From: Vibrio cincinnatiensis
GTDB lineage: Bacteria > Pseudomonadota > Gammaproteobacteria > Enterobacterales > Vibrionaceae
Assembly: GCF_022113815.1 (NCBI RefSeq)
Contig: NZ_SGOM01000001.1
Span: 124,001 to 188,000 of the forward strand
Length of the DNA: 64,000 nt
Direction: 5' to 3'
In this document: piece by piece, positions 47,503 to 57,618 of the stretch
Position numbering within the stretch: the first letter of the stretch is position 1
Layout: each line of letters starts with the position of its first letter
Program-made: the position numbers and the translations under genes
Notes under the pieces: model-generated
Told to the model about the DNA's origin: nothing
Seen by the model: only the letters and a program-made list of their open reading frames with translations
Databases searched by the model: none

Positions 47503-48278
47503 AATCCAACAAACCAAGCATCATAGGCCAGTTTAACCGCCAGCCCACTGACGACTAAAACAAACATAGGACGAATGAATTTTCCTCCAAACCGGATAGC
47601 GGAGTGAGCGCCGACAAAAGCTCCGACCATAAGGCATAACCCCATCGTCAAGCCCAGTATCCAGTCAATATGCCCTAAAATAGCAAAGGTAATCAGAGAG
47701 GTAAAATTACTGGTAAAATTCATGGCTTTACCTAAGCCTGAAGCCAGTAAGATATTGAGACGATATAGAGCCATAGAACTGACAGTCCAAAATGCCCCTG
47801 TTCCTGGGCCTGCTAAGCCGTCATAAAATCCAAGAGTAAAGCCCTGAATATATTGCTTGCGATGTGTACGTGGGCAAGTCGCAGGCAGGTGAGTGTGGCT
47901 AGTGTGGGGCGTTTTGTGCCAGATGGTGTAGACAGCTGCAGCCAAAATAATCAACGGCAATACTTTTTGTAACCATTCTGTACTGATGGCATCAACAGCA
48001 AAAGTTCCGATCACCGCTCCAATAAAGGTGGCAATGAAGGTTCTTTTCCAAAAACTGGGTGTAAATAGCTGTTTACGATAGTAAGTTATGGCCGCAGTGG
48101 AAGAGGCAAACGTTGCGGCTAACTTATTGGTGCCAAGCGCAATATGTGGGGGTAGCCCTAAAGATAGGAGGGTTGGAACGGTGAGCATTCCTCCTCCTCC
48201 GGCGACGGCATCAATAAAGCCAGCAACAAAGGCAACGATAGCGAGAATAAATAAAGTGGTTGGTTCGACAAGTTCCAT
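47499..48278 (-). CDS. TSUP family permease (YfcA-like, TauE/SafE)
   Basis: 259 aa, about eight hydrophobic segments in two repeats; GFIDAVAGGGGMLTVPTLLS (about 21-40) and GFYDGLAGPGTGAFWT (about 150-165) are the paired TSUP motifs. Members export or import organosulfur compounds and other anions; the substrate here is unknown. A His/Thr-rich cytoplasmic loop (HKTPHTSHTHLPATCPRTH) lies mid-protein, which might bind metal but could be chance. It is the first gene of the unit with priC and rsmS. Confidence 0.9.
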   Translation of the reverse strand: MELVEPTTLFILAIVAFVAGFIDAVAGGGGMLTVPTLLSLGLPPHIALGTNKLAATFASSTAAITYYRKQLFTPSFWKRTFIATFIGAVIGTFAVDAISTEWLQKVLPLIILAAAVYTIWHKTPHTSHTHLPATCPRTHRKQYIQGFTLGFYDGLAGPGTGAFWTVSSMALYRLNILLASGLGKAMNFTSNFTSLITFAILGHIDWILGLTMGLCLMVGAFVGAHSAIRFGGKFIRPMFVLVVSGLAVKLAYDAWFVGL

Positions 48279-48473
48279 TAATGGTTCGGTCCTAAAAATA
48301 ACGGTAAAACGGATCGCAACGCATCACTGTCGCTAGTCACTTAAGCTGTAATCAGCCAGTGTGGTATTCCTACGATAGGGTATCAATCCATTGAGAACTG
48401 GCTATTTAATGATGAGGACAAACGCCAATTCCAATATTGAGCCGAGAATAATAACAAAATTTGAATGCTGAGC

Positions 48474-50546
48474 CTATTCAATGGAACGTTTAAACGGAGG
48501 AAGAGAGTCAAGCAAGGATTTGCCATAACGTTTAGAAACGATTCGCCGATCAAGCATTACAACTCTACCAGAGTCTCGTTCTTTACGCAGTAAGCGGCCG
48601 ACCGACTGAACCAACTTTTTACTGGCTTCGGGAACACTAATTTGTAAAAACGGATTACCACCACGTTGCTGAATATACTCAGCATGAGCTTGCTCTACAG
48701 GTGAGTTTGGTACGGCAAAGGGAATTTTGGTGATGATTAAATTCTCTAATAAATCACCGGGTAGATCTAACCCTTCCGAAAAGCTACCTGTACCAAAAAG
48801 AATGCTGGTTTTTCCACATTGGATCAGCGTCTTATGTTGGTTTAAAATCTCTTTTCTCGATTTTTCTCCTTGTAACTGTAAAGACCAATCGTTTTTGATG
48901 CATTGGGTTCGAATTTTCTCTGCCACTTCTTTCATCTGCCAGTAAGACGCAAACAGAACCAAATTGGCTTTATTCGGCTGAATATAGTCGATGATCTTGT
49001 CAGCGAGATATTCGGTATATTGAGGTGCTTGTGGCTCATACTCCATTTTAGGGATCAGCAATTCTGCTTGATTTTGATAATCAAACGGTGAAGCGAGCGC
49101 TAAAAATTGTACGCCATCGTCACTTTTTTCACTGATTCCAGCTTGGCGGCAGAAAAACTGAAAAGAGTTGAGTGCTCGGAGCGTTGCCGACACCAGTACC
49201 GCCCCGACACAGCGACTCCATATTTGTTGGTCGAGCTGCCAGCCAATTTCTAGCGGTGAAACATTAACTAAGTAATCTCCCTCCCGTTCTGTACTGACTT
49301 CGAGCCAACGTGCTAGCGGTGCCCCTTTTTCTCGGTTCGGCTCTGCCATTAAGTGCCAAACTTGGGCAAGGTTTTCTAGGCGCTGAAGATAAAAGCCCAG
49401 TTCAGATAAGGCGGGATCACCTAATCTTGCCGCTATCCCGCCGTCTTTGACTGCTTCAGCAATCAAATCGGCAATTTTACTCATCGCTTGATTGAGCTTC
49501 TGGCTCGATTTTTTGAGTTCTTTGGCCTGATTTGCTAGCCACTCTGGCAATTCACCATGTTCAAAACGATAAATACCTTCCTCAAAGGCTGATGCTTCAA
49601 ATTGATTCGGGAGTTGATTCAGGGATGGGATCAGCAGTTGTAGCGCATCTTGAGCTTCATTATGAAACCGTGACACTCGCTTTCCGTCGACTAAAGCAAT
49701 AAATTTCGTTAATGACTGATTGAGCTTTTCTAACCAAGTTACTGCCCCTTTCATGGTTGCAGATGCGGAGGCATGATCTCGTGCCACATGGGGAAGGTGA
49801 TGCGCTTCATCAAAGACATAAAGGGTATTTTCTGGTTCAGGGAGAATGACGCCGCCACCTAGGTCAGCATCAGCCATCACTAAACTGTGGTTAGCAATAA
49901 TGACATCTGCTTTATCAATTTCTGCTCTCGCTTTTTGAAATGGACATGTCCTGTGAGCCGCAAAGCTTCCATTACAGCTATGTTTATCACTGACAATCGT
50001 ATTCCAAATGGCGTCTCGGATGGGGGTTGGCCAGGCATCTCGATCACCATTCCACTTACCATTTGCCAGTTGTTGATAAAGTTCTTGAAGTTGTTGGACA
50101 TCCTGAGCGTCAGGCTTGCTGGTAAACATGGCAAGTTGCCCTCCATCCACGCCACTTGCAGAGGCCAGTTTTTCTGCACAGCAATAACGTTGGCGCCCCT
50201 TAGCTAAGAGAAACGAAAAATTCTGGTCGGTGATTCGTCGATAAAGAGGAAGATCTTTTTGTACCAGTTGTTCTTGCAGTGCGACCGTTGCGGTTGAAAT
50301 TACCACTTTACGATTATTGAGTATAGCAACGGGGATGGTTGCCATCAGATAAGAAAGAGATTTACCGATTCCGGTTCCTGCTTCTGCAACAATCATCCGA
50401 GTTGATGGGTGATAGCGACCGCAGAGTGTTTTGGTAATTTCAGCCACAAGATAATTTTGTGCTCGGCGTGGAATAAAGTTATCCAATTGACTCTGTAGAT
50501 TATGATAGCTAGTCCGAATGGATTGTTGAATTTTTGTTGTTAGCAT
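48474..50546 (-). CDS. dinG: ATP-dependent DNA helicase DinG
   Basis: 690 aa from ATG 50546 (AGGT 7 bases upstream). XPD-like 5'-3' iron-sulfur helicase that resolves R-loops and collisions. Walker A A-G-T-G-I-G-K-S lies near residues 56-64, the Fe-S cysteines are in RYCCAEKL and SCNGSFAAHRTCPFQ, Walker B is V-F-D-E-A-H-H, and helicase motif VI is SVGRLLRKERDSGRV. dinG is SOS-induced in E. coli, but I saw no LexA box (CTGT-N8-ACAG) just upstream here. The downstream 195 bp to the TSUP gene holds no gene. Confidence 0.95.
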   Translation of the reverse strand: MLTTKIQQSIRTSYHNLQSQLDNFIPRRAQNYLVAEITKTLCGRYHPSTRMIVAEAGTGIGKSLSYLMATIPVAILNNRKVVISTATVALQEQLVQKDLPLYRRITDQNFSFLLAKGRQRYCCAEKLASASGVDGGQLAMFTSKPDAQDVQQLQELYQQLANGKWNGDRDAWPTPIRDAIWNTIVSDKHSCNGSFAAHRTCPFQKARAEIDKADVIIANHSLVMADADLGGGVILPEPENTLYVFDEAHHLPHVARDHASASATMKGAVTWLEKLNQSLTKFIALVDGKRVSRFHNEAQDALQLLIPSLNQLPNQFEASAFEEGIYRFEHGELPEWLANQAKELKKSSQKLNQAMSKIADLIAEAVKDGGIAARLGDPALSELGFYLQRLENLAQVWHLMAEPNREKGAPLARWLEVSTEREGDYLVNVSPLEIGWQLDQQIWSRCVGAVLVSATLRALNSFQFFCRQAGISEKSDDGVQFLALASPFDYQNQAELLIPKMEYEPQAPQYTEYLADKIIDYIQPNKANLVLFASYWQMKEVAEKIRTQCIKNDWSLQLQGEKSRKEILNQHKTLIQCGKTSILFGTGSFSEGLDLPGDLLENLIITKIPFAVPNSPVEQAHAEYIQQRGGNPFLQISVPEASKKLVQSVGRLLRKERDSGRVVMLDRRIVSKRYGKSLLDSLPPFKRSIE

Positions 50547-51138
50547 AGCGAGACCTAAATAGCAGAACTGCGATAGTAGCATAATATGTTGCTAGGGATC
50601 GCCTCCCTTTACTTATTCTGATTTGTCGCTGGCCTACTTTTTATTCTCTTTGATAGGGGCCGGATAAATGACTTTGTATGCCTGGTTATCTCAAAATGGT
50701 GTGCTTTTGAACCAATAATAGATCTTGCTCACAAAAAAAATCTGAACCTTTGTGCGTATGCTGATAATTTCACCCGCCTAAAACATAATCTCTGTGAATA
50801 TCATGATTTTTGATATAAATGTCTATTTTCATTCAATTATCACATATTTATAGGTTTTTAATTCCACAATGTTAAGTTTATTAACATTTACTAATTCTTA
50901 GTTTTTTGATTAGAACTTACTCGAAATAATATGAAATTTATGTGTAACTTATTGTTCATTAAGGTTTTATGTATTTTTTATAAATATTTTTTTGCACATT
51001 TGACATGTAGCATATTCTTTTGCAATCTAAAGCTCGAATTTAGTGGCGATGGTAACTAACCGAAGAGTTAGCCAACCATCATCTAAAACAAAGGGAACCG
51101 AAATGGAATTCCCATCTAAGAAAAGGCAGTGGATTAAT
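50547..51138 (+). promoter_or_regulatory. 592-bp porin upstream region: candidate promoter and structured leader
   Basis: Very AT-rich. TTGACA at 51000-51005 with an extended -10-like TGCAATCTA (51021-51029) is the best promoter pair. The transcript would carry a leader whose first part, 51048-51080, folds as GATGGT...ACCATC with an inner CTAAC/GTTAG stem. A near-palindrome ATGGAATTCCCAT (51102-51114) follows. No ORF is convincing in the remainder. Confidence 0.5.
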
Positions 51139-52080
51139 ATGAAAAAGACTCTAGTAGCACTACTGGTTGCTTCAGCAGCAACGTCAGTAAATGCAGCAGA
51201 AGTGTTCAAAGCTGATGATGTATCTGTTGATTTTTATGGTCAGCTTCGTCAAACCATTAAGTTTACCGATGAAGATGATACGGATGCTAAGATCGACCAA
51301 GGTTCCTCACGTGTTGGTATCAACTTGACCTACAAAGCCGCTGAAGAAGGCTTGGATGTGATTGGTAACGTAGAATACAAAGTTGGTGATGAATGGGAAC
51401 TTCGTCAACACTATATCGGTATGAGTACCGAATACGGTGTGATGACTTATGGTCAACATTCACCACTTTATGATGATATTTATGGTGCTATCTATGCGTA
51501 TGAATACGATTTAGCGCCTTATATTGCTGACGGTGGTTTGGATAATAATTTCTGGCAAACCAGTGCGATCAAGTATGCGTTAGAATTGGATAACAGCTGG
51601 GTAAAAGCACAGTACAACCTAGCGGAAAATAACGATAACGCAGAGCTGTTTGAGCTGTACGCGGGAACTTCTTATGATGCACTATCACTACACATTGGTG
51701 GAGCGTCAATGTCTGATAAGACATCTGGTGATGTTGATTCAACTTACTTTGAAGCGACGGCTGAATATGCACTGGACAAAGGTGTGGTTGGCTTTACTTA
51801 TGCTTATAACAAAGATAAAGATAATGTTGCTAAAACTAAATCTGAATCTGATGGCTTCCACTTAGGTGCTAAATATGAAGTGGCGAGCAAAACATCACTG
51901 TACGGTGGTGCTCAGTTCATTAACGGCAAAAAAGAAGCAGCTGATGTAACGAACCTTTACCTAGGTGCAGAATACATGTTTGCTAAGTGGGCACGTACTT
52001 ACATTGAGTACAACTTTAACGATACAGATGGTCAAGATGATCTTAACAACCTTGCTATCGGTGCTCGTGTATACTGGTAA
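51139..52080 (+). CDS. Outer-membrane general porin (OmpU/OmpT type)
   Basis: 313 aa from ATG 51139. The signal peptide is MKKTLVALLVASAATSVNA, cut before A-E. The mature protein opens VDFYGQLRQTIKF, shows about 16 amphipathic strands and ends with W (GARVYW), the outer-membrane insertion signal. Position between dinG and a DUF2057 gene corresponds to OmpT of V. cholerae by my memory of gene order; sequence alone does not separate OmpT from OmpU. The very acidic loops (EDDTDAK) would face the outside or pore. A strong terminator follows. Confidence 0.88.
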   Translation: MKKTLVALLVASAATSVNAAEVFKADDVSVDFYGQLRQTIKFTDEDDTDAKIDQGSSRVGINLTYKAAEEGLDVIGNVEYKVGDEWELRQHYIGMSTEYGVMTYGQHSPLYDDIYGAIYAYEYDLAPYIADGGLDNNFWQTSAIKYALELDNSWVKAQYNLAENNDNAELFELYAGTSYDALSLHIGGASMSDKTSGDVDSTYFEATAEYALDKGVVGFTYAYNKDKDNVAKTKSESDGFHLGAKYEVASKTSLYGGAQFINGKKEAADVTNLYLGAEYMFAKWARTYIEYNFNDTDGQDDLNNLAIGARVYW

Positions 52081-52102
52081 TTTAGCGATTTATCGTTAAG
52101 AT

Positions 52103-52128
52103 AAGCTCGGCTTTGCCGAGCTTTTTTT
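52103..52128 (+). terminator. Terminator of the porin gene
   Basis: AAGCTCGGC-TTT-GCCGAGCTT (52103-52123) followed by six or more T. Confidence 0.95.
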
Positions 52129-52146
52129 ATGGGAGATAAGAGAGTT

Positions 52147-52827
52147 ATGGCCGCAATAATGAAAAATATCATTCATGGACTATTGGTAGGGTTATCCCTG
52201 ACTGCAACCGTGCAAGCCGAGGTACAATTGACTGTCCCAGAAGAGATCAGTTTAGCGGTAGTCAACTTAGAGAAACCGAAGCTTCAAGGCGGTTTTTTAA
52301 GTAATAGTAAAACGGTGGAATTACCGGATGGTGTTAACCAAATTGCCTTTCGTTATGTGAAACCTTTTGTTAACCGGGATACGGTTGATAATGTGTACAG
52401 TGAATTGGTGGTATTACGCTTTAATGCTAGTGAACAAACCTTAATGTTCTCGATGCCCAACTTTCGTAATGCGCAGCAAGCCAAAAGAGACATTCCCCAT
52501 TTTGAATGGCAGTTGGTTGATATTAATAGCCAGAAACCGGTTGAGCAGGTGAGCGAGATTGTACCTGTTAGTGGTTTTGTACTAGGGCAAAGTTTTATTG
52601 ATGATATTGTTGAATACAACAAACGATCTGGCAAAGCTGCGATCACGATGAGTTATCTAACGGTAGATAATCAACCACATGCTGTTACAGCAAACGAAAG
52701 TTCTTCGTCCGCTAAGCCCGCTGTGGTGACTTCTGAGTCGGTATTGAATGATCTACAAATGCTCTATTTGCACGCCAATAAAGAGCAAAGAAAAGCGTTT
52801 CGTAAATGGATGATTGATCAAGAATAA
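52147..52827 (+). CDS. DUF2057 family exported protein (YccT/CsgI-like)
   Basis: 227 aa with a signal peptide (KNIIHGLLVGLSLTATVQA). I chose ATG 52147, with AGAGAG upstream; 52129 and 52159 are alternatives. EVQLTVPEEISLAVVNLEKP and LPDGVNQIAFRYVKPF are typical of DUF2057. The E. coli member YccT was reported to inhibit curli assembly; the vibrio role is unknown. The C-terminal residues (about 180-227) are helical and carry a SSSSAK linker. Separate from the porin by a terminator. Confidence 0.82.
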   Translation: MAAIMKNIIHGLLVGLSLTATVQAEVQLTVPEEISLAVVNLEKPKLQGGFLSNSKTVELPDGVNQIAFRYVKPFVNRDTVDNVYSELVVLRFNASEQTLMFSMPNFRNAQQAKRDIPHFEWQLVDINSQKPVEQVSEIVPVSGFVLGQSFIDDIVEYNKRSGKAAITMSYLTVDNQPHAVTANESSSSAKPAVVTSESVLNDLQMLYLHANKEQRKAFRKWMIDQE

Positions 52828-52831
52828 ATGT

Positions 52832-52860
52832 CTTTCCCTAACGATTTTATGTTAGGGACA
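52832..52860. terminator. Inverted repeat between convergent DUF2057 and ychJ genes
   Basis: CCCTAAC (52836-52842) and GTTAGGG (52851-52857) pair over an 8-base loop, extendable by TGTC/GACA with a bulge. No T tail. Confidence 0.5.
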
Positions 52861-52866
52861 TCCCAC

Positions 52867-53325
52867 TTAGCCGCAACATTTTTTAAATTTTTTACTACTG
52901 CCACATGAGCAAGGATCGTTGCGGCCTATTTTTCCCGATTGAGGAAAGCACCCATCAATATAAAACCATTGGTCATGCTCACGGATAAAGCGGGATTGCT
53001 CTTCAAGGCAATGCTTGCGCTGACCGCTCTGATAGAAAGCTTTAAAGTGAACAAACCCTTCATTCTCATTGCATCCAGGCCAACTGCGTAAAACTACTAA
53101 CTTTTGCCATTGGCTATTAATGGAATCTGCAATGTCATCGCGTTGTTTATCTGCTTGGCAGGAAGGGTGGTAAGTATCGACGACAAAATCAATCAAACCC
53201 AGTACATGGGCACTGTATCTCGCACGCATTAACTGTTCAGGTGTCTGTGCTTGTTGAGGGCTGGTATGAATGGGTTGGCAGCAGTATTGATATTCTTGAC
53301 CACTGCCACAATAACAATCTGTCAT
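52867..53325 (-). CDS. ychJ: YchJ family SEC-C motif protein
   Basis: 152 aa from ATG 53325. A Cys-rich zinc-binding motif opens the protein (CYCGSGQEYQYCC) and a full SEC-C motif closes it (NDPCSCGSSKKFKKCCG). Between them is an NTF2-like central part (around HFKAFYQS). This is the YchJ layout. Zinc binding is expected; function is unknown. It follows the EAL-HDOD gene on the minus strand after about 60 bp. Confidence 0.9.
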   Translation of the reverse strand: MTDCYCGSGQEYQYCCQPIHTSPQQAQTPEQLMRARYSAHVLGLIDFVVDTYHPSCQADKQRDDIADSINSQWQKLVVLRSWPGCNENEGFVHFKAFYQSGQRKHCLEEQSRFIREHDQWFYIDGCFPQSGKIGRNDPCSCGSSKKFKKCCG

Positions 53326-53388
53326 GGCGGTTGTTCCACTAAACGACACAAAATAGCCGCTTAGTTTAGGGTGATAGGTTAGCGGTGT

Positions 53389-54603
53389 CTAGGTGCTGAT
53401 ATTTAATAAATCCACAGTCCAACTGACCGCTTCACTGTAACAATCGCTCACGTCTGATTCGGTGAGTTTAAGTTGTTGAGAGAGCCGGGCTACTTGTTGC
53501 CAATCAGCGTGCTCATACGCTTTTGCCAAATAGAGCAGTTGCCCTAACACACCATCTCCTGTTAATAATGCTTGTTTAACGGCATCTTCTATTGGCATTT
53601 TGTGCATGATTTCTTCAATCGGTTGATCAAGTAGGCTGTCTAACAGTGAAAACATGCCAGTTAAGAAGGCATTTCCTGAAGCATTTGTTCCGCAGGTTTT
53701 GAGATAAAGTTGTTCACAATAACGAGCGCGCTGAATGGATAAACTGTACAAAGAATCCGGTTTATCTCGGTGAGTCGATGCGATTGCAACCAGAGAAATA
53801 AATTTTCGTAATCGTTCTTCCCCTAAATAGACCAATGCTTGCTTAAAGGATTGTATCTTGGCACTGACCATGGCAGAGGCATTGACAAACGTCAGTAATT
53901 TATAAGAAAGCGTGAGATCTTTTGCTACGAGGCGCTCTAACTCTTGATAATCAATCTCTTCTTTGGCTATCTCTTTACACAACTGAACGATCGTCATAAA
54001 AGCGGGTTCCAGCGCTTTACGTTGGATTAATTCGGGTTTACTGAAAAAATAGCCTTGAAAATAAACAAATCCAGCTTGCTTAGCTTGTTCAAACTCCTCA
54101 TAAGTCTCTACTTTTTCTGCGAGAAATTGAATGTGTGACCCTGCTAGTTTTTGTATGAAAATTTGCGCTTTATCTATGGGGATAAGGCGAATATCGAACT
54201 TAATGATCGAAACATAAGGAAGAAAAGGCTTCCAAGCTCGGTTAGGGATAAAATCATCTAGAGCAATTTTATAACCGAGTTGAGCTAACTGTTTAATGGC
54301 ATTGAGCAATTCTTCCGTGGGTTGGCAGTCTTCGAGAACTTCGACCACTAAACTGTCGCATGGGAATAATGTTGGGATGAGATTAATTAAACTTTGATAG
54401 GGGAAATTAACAAAGCCCCAATGTTGCCCTAATGCACTGTAATGGGTTGACCAAAAGTGATCGGAGAGGAGGCGGCTGGTCGCTAGTTCAGGATCAATCT
54501 CGGGAAAAGTATTTTTTGGCCCGTCTCTGAACAATAACTCATAGCCGATGGTTTTTTTGTCTCGGTCTAAAATAGGTTGTCGTGCGATATAGGAGTACTT
54601 CAT
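53389..54603 (-). CDS. EAL-HDOD signalling protein (CdgJ-like c-di-GMP phosphodiesterase)
   Basis: 404 aa from ATG 54603. Residues about 1-195 form an EAL domain whose signature is Y-E-L-L-F-R rather than EAL. The other catalytic residues look intact: N in FVNFPYQSL, E-x-x-E in VVEVLED, D-D-F, K in IIKFDI, AEKVET and QGYFFSKP. An HDOD domain follows (about 200-400). Thus it could still cleave c-di-GMP. From memory, V. cholerae has an EAL-HDOD phosphodiesterase (CdgJ) in this position that promotes motility. No signal peptide or TM. Confidence 0.85.
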   Translation of the reverse strand: MKYSYIARQPILDRDKKTIGYELLFRDGPKNTFPEIDPELATSRLLSDHFWSTHYSALGQHWGFVNFPYQSLINLIPTLFPCDSLVVEVLEDCQPTEELLNAIKQLAQLGYKIALDDFIPNRAWKPFLPYVSIIKFDIRLIPIDKAQIFIQKLAGSHIQFLAEKVETYEEFEQAKQAGFVYFQGYFFSKPELIQRKALEPAFMTIVQLCKEIAKEEIDYQELERLVAKDLTLSYKLLTFVNASAMVSAKIQSFKQALVYLGEERLRKFISLVAIASTHRDKPDSLYSLSIQRARYCEQLYLKTCGTNASGNAFLTGMFSLLDSLLDQPIEEIMHKMPIEDAVKQALLTGDGVLGQLLYLAKAYEHADWQQVARLSQQLKLTESDVSDCYSEAVSWTVDLLNIST

Positions 54604-54710
54604 AGGCCTGCTCTTATTATCTTTATTGTTACTTATGGGCACTTTTCATGATTATTATCTATTTCTAAGCAGGTTGTTGCGAGTTAACTCAAAGAAAGTT
54701 GAGTTACAAA

Positions 54711-55430
54711 TTACAGAGGTCGAGACTCGAGCTCATACCCTTGTGGTGAATAGCGTAGGATCGAGCCTTGGTTATACCAATCACCTAATACGATGCGTAT
54801 TTTATTGTCAATGCCCATCAAATGGTGGATCGCTGGGCGGTGGGTGTGTCCATGAATCATAAGATCAACATGGTGATTCTGCATGACCTGTAGCACTTCA
54901 CTTGGCGTCACATCCATGATTTCCATTGCTTTTTGTTCTTTATCGCTCCGAATATCCGATTGTACTCGTTTTACGATACGTTTTTTAAACGCGTAGGGTA
55001 AGCGATTAAATACCCATTGTAGCCAAGGCTTATGCACTTTTTCTCTAAACGCCAAATAACGGACATCTTCGATACATAAGGTATCGCCATGAAGTATTAC
55101 CGCGGAGGTACCGTAGAGGTCAATAACGGTTTCTTGCCCTAATAAGGTGACTCCGGTTTCTTTCGCAAACCGTTGACCAATCAGAAAGTCTCGATTGCCG
55201 TGAACAAAGAAGCAGGGCACACCTGATGCGGTAAGTTGCTGAAACTCAGTCTTAATTTGTTGGGCAAAAGGGGTTGGGTCATCATCACCGATCCAAAAAT
55301 CAAATAAATCACCGAGTACATAAAGAGCATCGGCTTGTCGTGCTTCAGTTCGCATAAATTGAGTAAAACATTGGGTGATATCTGGACGTTTGGGAGAAAG
55401 ATGAAGATCTGAAATAAATAAAGTATGCAT
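54711..55430 (-). CDS. lpxH: UDP-2,3-diacylglucosamine diphosphatase LpxH
   Basis: Lipid A pathway enzyme that hydrolyses UDP-2,3-diacylglucosamine to lipid X. 239 aa from ATG 55430; no strong Shine-Dalgarno. Calcineurin-type metallophosphoesterase motifs are all present: D-L-H-L (near residue 8), G-D-L-F-D, G-N-R-D, H-G-D and G-H-T-H. Downstream of ppiB on the same strand with a 57-bp gap, as in E. coli. Confidence 0.96.
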   Translation of the reverse strand: MHTLFISDLHLSPKRPDITQCFTQFMRTEARQADALYVLGDLFDFWIGDDDPTPFAQQIKTEFQQLTASGVPCFFVHGNRDFLIGQRFAKETGVTLLGQETVIDLYGTSAVILHGDTLCIEDVRYLAFREKVHKPWLQWVFNRLPYAFKKRIVKRVQSDIRSDKEQKAMEIMDVTPSEVLQVMQNHHVDLMIHGHTHRPAIHHLMGIDNKIRIVLGDWYNQGSILRYSPQGYELESRPL

Positions 55431-55487
55431 AAGAACATTAGTGGAGTGCTTAACGCACTCCATCCATCGGTAATTTAATTTTCGATC

Positions 55488-55982
55488 TTATTCTTCGATC
55501 GTCGTGCTGCTAATAACCACTTCATCAAGGGGAACATCTTGGTGCATACCATAAGAACCGGTACTAACACCTTTGATTTTATTGACAATATCCATACCTT
55601 CAATGACTTCACCGAATACACAGTATCCCCAGCCATCACGGCTTTCTGAGCGAAAGTCTAGGAAAGTATTGTCATTCACATTGATGAAAAACTGTGAGCT
55701 AGCAGAATGGGGATCCATGGTACGAGCCATGGCAAGGGTTCCCGTTTTATTGCTTAAACCATTGTTGGCCTCATTGCGAATCGGAGCACGAGTTTCTTTT
55801 TCACGTAGGCCTGAAGTCATACCGCCACCTTGAATCATAAAGCCATCAATAACACGGTGGAATAAGGTGTTGTCGTAGAAGCCATCACGACAGTATTGTA
55901 AAAAATTAGCGCTGGTTTCTGGTGCTTTTTCTTCATTGAGCTGAATTTTAATGTCACCAAAATTGGTATGCAGCGTGATCAT
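55488..55982 (-). CDS. ppiB: Peptidyl-prolyl cis-trans isomerase B (cyclophilin)
   Basis: Cytoplasmic cyclophilin, 164 aa from ATG 55982 (AAGG about 9 bases upstream; the open frame runs to 56045). [13 protein letters not shown] carries the catalytic Arg, and [10 protein letters not shown] follows. No signal peptide, so PpiB rather than PpiA. Divergent from cysS, as in E. coli. Confidence 0.96.
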   Translation of the reverse strand: MITLHTNFGDIKIQLNEEKAPETSANFLQYCRDGFYDNTLFHRVIDGFMIQGGGMTSGLREKETRAPIRNEANNGLSNKTGTLAMARTMDPHSASSQFFINVNDNTFLDFRSESRDGWGYCVFGEVIEGMDIVNKIKGVSTGSYGMHQDVPLDEVVISSTTIEE

Positions 55983-56128
55983 GTGTATTACCTTTACTCG
56001 TTTTGTATGAATGATTGATTTTAGCCTAACTTTTTGTGCATTCAAAACATCAAATGGATGACCTAGTGATAACAGAGTTGTTATACTCTAAAACTATTTT
56101 GGAATTCACAATAAATTAGATAGAGATC

Positions 56129-57511
56129 ATGTTGAAGATTTATAACTCACTCACAAGACAGAAAGAGGAATTTAAACCCATTACCGCTGGCAAGGTCGGC
56201 ATGTATGTCTGTGGAGTCACCATATACGATCTCTGTCATATTGGCCATGGTCGTACTTTTGTGTCTTTCGATGTGGTGGCTCGTTACTTACGTTATTTGG
56301 GTTATAACCTTACTTTTGTGCGTAATATTACCGATATTGACGACAAAATTATTAAACGTGCTGCTGAAAATAACGAACCTTGTGAGACACTAACTGAACG
56401 TTTGATTCAAGAAATGTATGCCGATTTTGATGCGTTGAATATCAAGCGTCCTGATGTCGAACCGCGAGCAACCGCATATATTGATGAGATTATTGCCCTT
56501 GTTCAGCGGCTCATTGAACGTGGTTTTGCTTATGTGGCTGATAATGGCGATGTGATGTTTGAAGTGAGCAAGTTTGCTCAATATGGTCAACTTTCTAAGC
56601 AAGACCTTGCTCAGCTTCAGGCTGGCGCTCGGGTTGATATTGAAACGGCTAAACGTAGCCCTCTAGATTTTGTGCTGTGGAAAATGTCTAAACCGGGTGA
56701 ACCGACTTGGGAATCACCATGGGGAGCTGGACGTCCAGGGTGGCACATTGAATGTTCTGCGATGAACTCTTCGATTTTAGGCGACCATTTTGATATTCAT
56801 GGAGGGGGTTCTGATCTGCAATTTCCTCATCATGAAAATGAAATTGCACAATCATGCTGTGCTCATGATACCTCGTATGTGAATACATGGATGCACAGCG
56901 GTATGGTCATGGTGGATAAAGAAAAAATGTCTAAATCACTAGGCAACTTTTTTACCATTCGTGACGTATTGCAGCATTATGATCCAGAAACGATCCGCTA
57001 TTTCTTAATGTCTGGTCACTATCGTAGCCAACTGAACTACAGTGAAGAAAACCTCAATCAAGCTCGAGCTTCTTTAGAGCGTCTGTACACTGCGCTTCGT
57101 GGATTAGATATGACCGTTCCTGCTGCCGGTGGGGAAGAGTATGTCAGCCGCTTTACCGCAGCAATGAATGACGACTTTAATACACCAGAAGCTTACTCCG
57201 TCCTATTTGATATGGCACGAGAAATCAATCGATTGAAAAGTGAAGATCGGGTGAAAGCGAGTGCGCTTGGCGCATTAATGCGTGAGTTGGCTGATGTGAT
57301 TGGCATTCTTTACCAAGATCCCGAGCATTTCATGCAAGGAGAAGTGGAAGATCAAGCTCAAGTAGCGCAAATTGAATCATTGATTAAACTGCGCAATGAT
57401 TCTCGAGCAGCAAAAGATTGGGCGAATGCCGATCTTGCCCGAGATAAACTGAATGAGTTAGGCATTATTCTTGAAGATGGGCCAAACGGTACAACTTGGC
57501 GACGTAAGTAA
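56129..57511 (+). CDS. cysS: Cysteinyl-tRNA synthetase
   Basis: Charges tRNA-Cys. 460 aa. Zinc-binding [10 protein letters not shown] near residues 25-34, HIGH-type H-I-G-H-G-R near 37-42, WHIECSAM with another zinc Cys, and K-M-S-K-S in [10 protein letters not shown] near 268-277. Start ATG 56129 has a modest purine tract (TAGAGATC). Its own terminator follows. Confidence 0.98.
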   Translation: MLKIYNSLTRQKEEFKPITAGKVGMYVCGVTIYDLCHIGHGRTFVSFDVVARYLRYLGYNLTFVRNITDIDDKIIKRAAENNEPCETLTERLIQEMYADFDALNIKRPDVEPRATAYIDEIIALVQRLIERGFAYVADNGDVMFEVSKFAQYGQLSKQDLAQLQAGARVDIETAKRSPLDFVLWKMSKPGEPTWESPWGAGRPGWHIECSAMNSSILGDHFDIHGGGSDLQFPHHENEIAQSCCAHDTSYVNTWMHSGMVMVDKEKMSKSLGNFFTIRDVLQHYDPETIRYFLMSGHYRSQLNYSEENLNQARASLERLYTALRGLDMTVPAAGGEEYVSRFTAAMNDDFNTPEAYSVLFDMAREINRLKSEDRVKASALGALMRELADVIGILYQDPEHFMQGEVEDQAQVAQIESLIKLRNDSRAAKDWANADLARDKLNELGIILEDGPNGTTWRRK

Positions 57512-57540
57512 ATCATTTGCTTATCGAGTTGATGATCGTC

Positions 57541-57572
57541 AACAGCGAGGTTTAATGCCTCGCTGTTATCTT
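57541..57572 (+). terminator. Terminator after cysS
   Basis: AACAGCGAGG (57541-57550) pairs with CCTCGCTGTT (57558-57567) over 7 bases, followed by ATCTTTATA. Confidence 0.85.
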
Positions 57573-57618
57573 TATACCCATCAAAAATCTCGCTGGTAGG
57601 CTGAATTAGGAATGACTT

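Noticed and set aside
50547..50600. LexA (SOS) box ahead of dinG
   Set aside because: I looked for CTGT-N8-ACAG because E. coli dinG is SOS-controlled, but no convincing match is present near the start.
50668..50720. Short open frame (about 16 codons) upstream of the porin
   Set aside because: No ribosome binding site, no recognisable sequence, and it lies in AT-rich promoter DNA.
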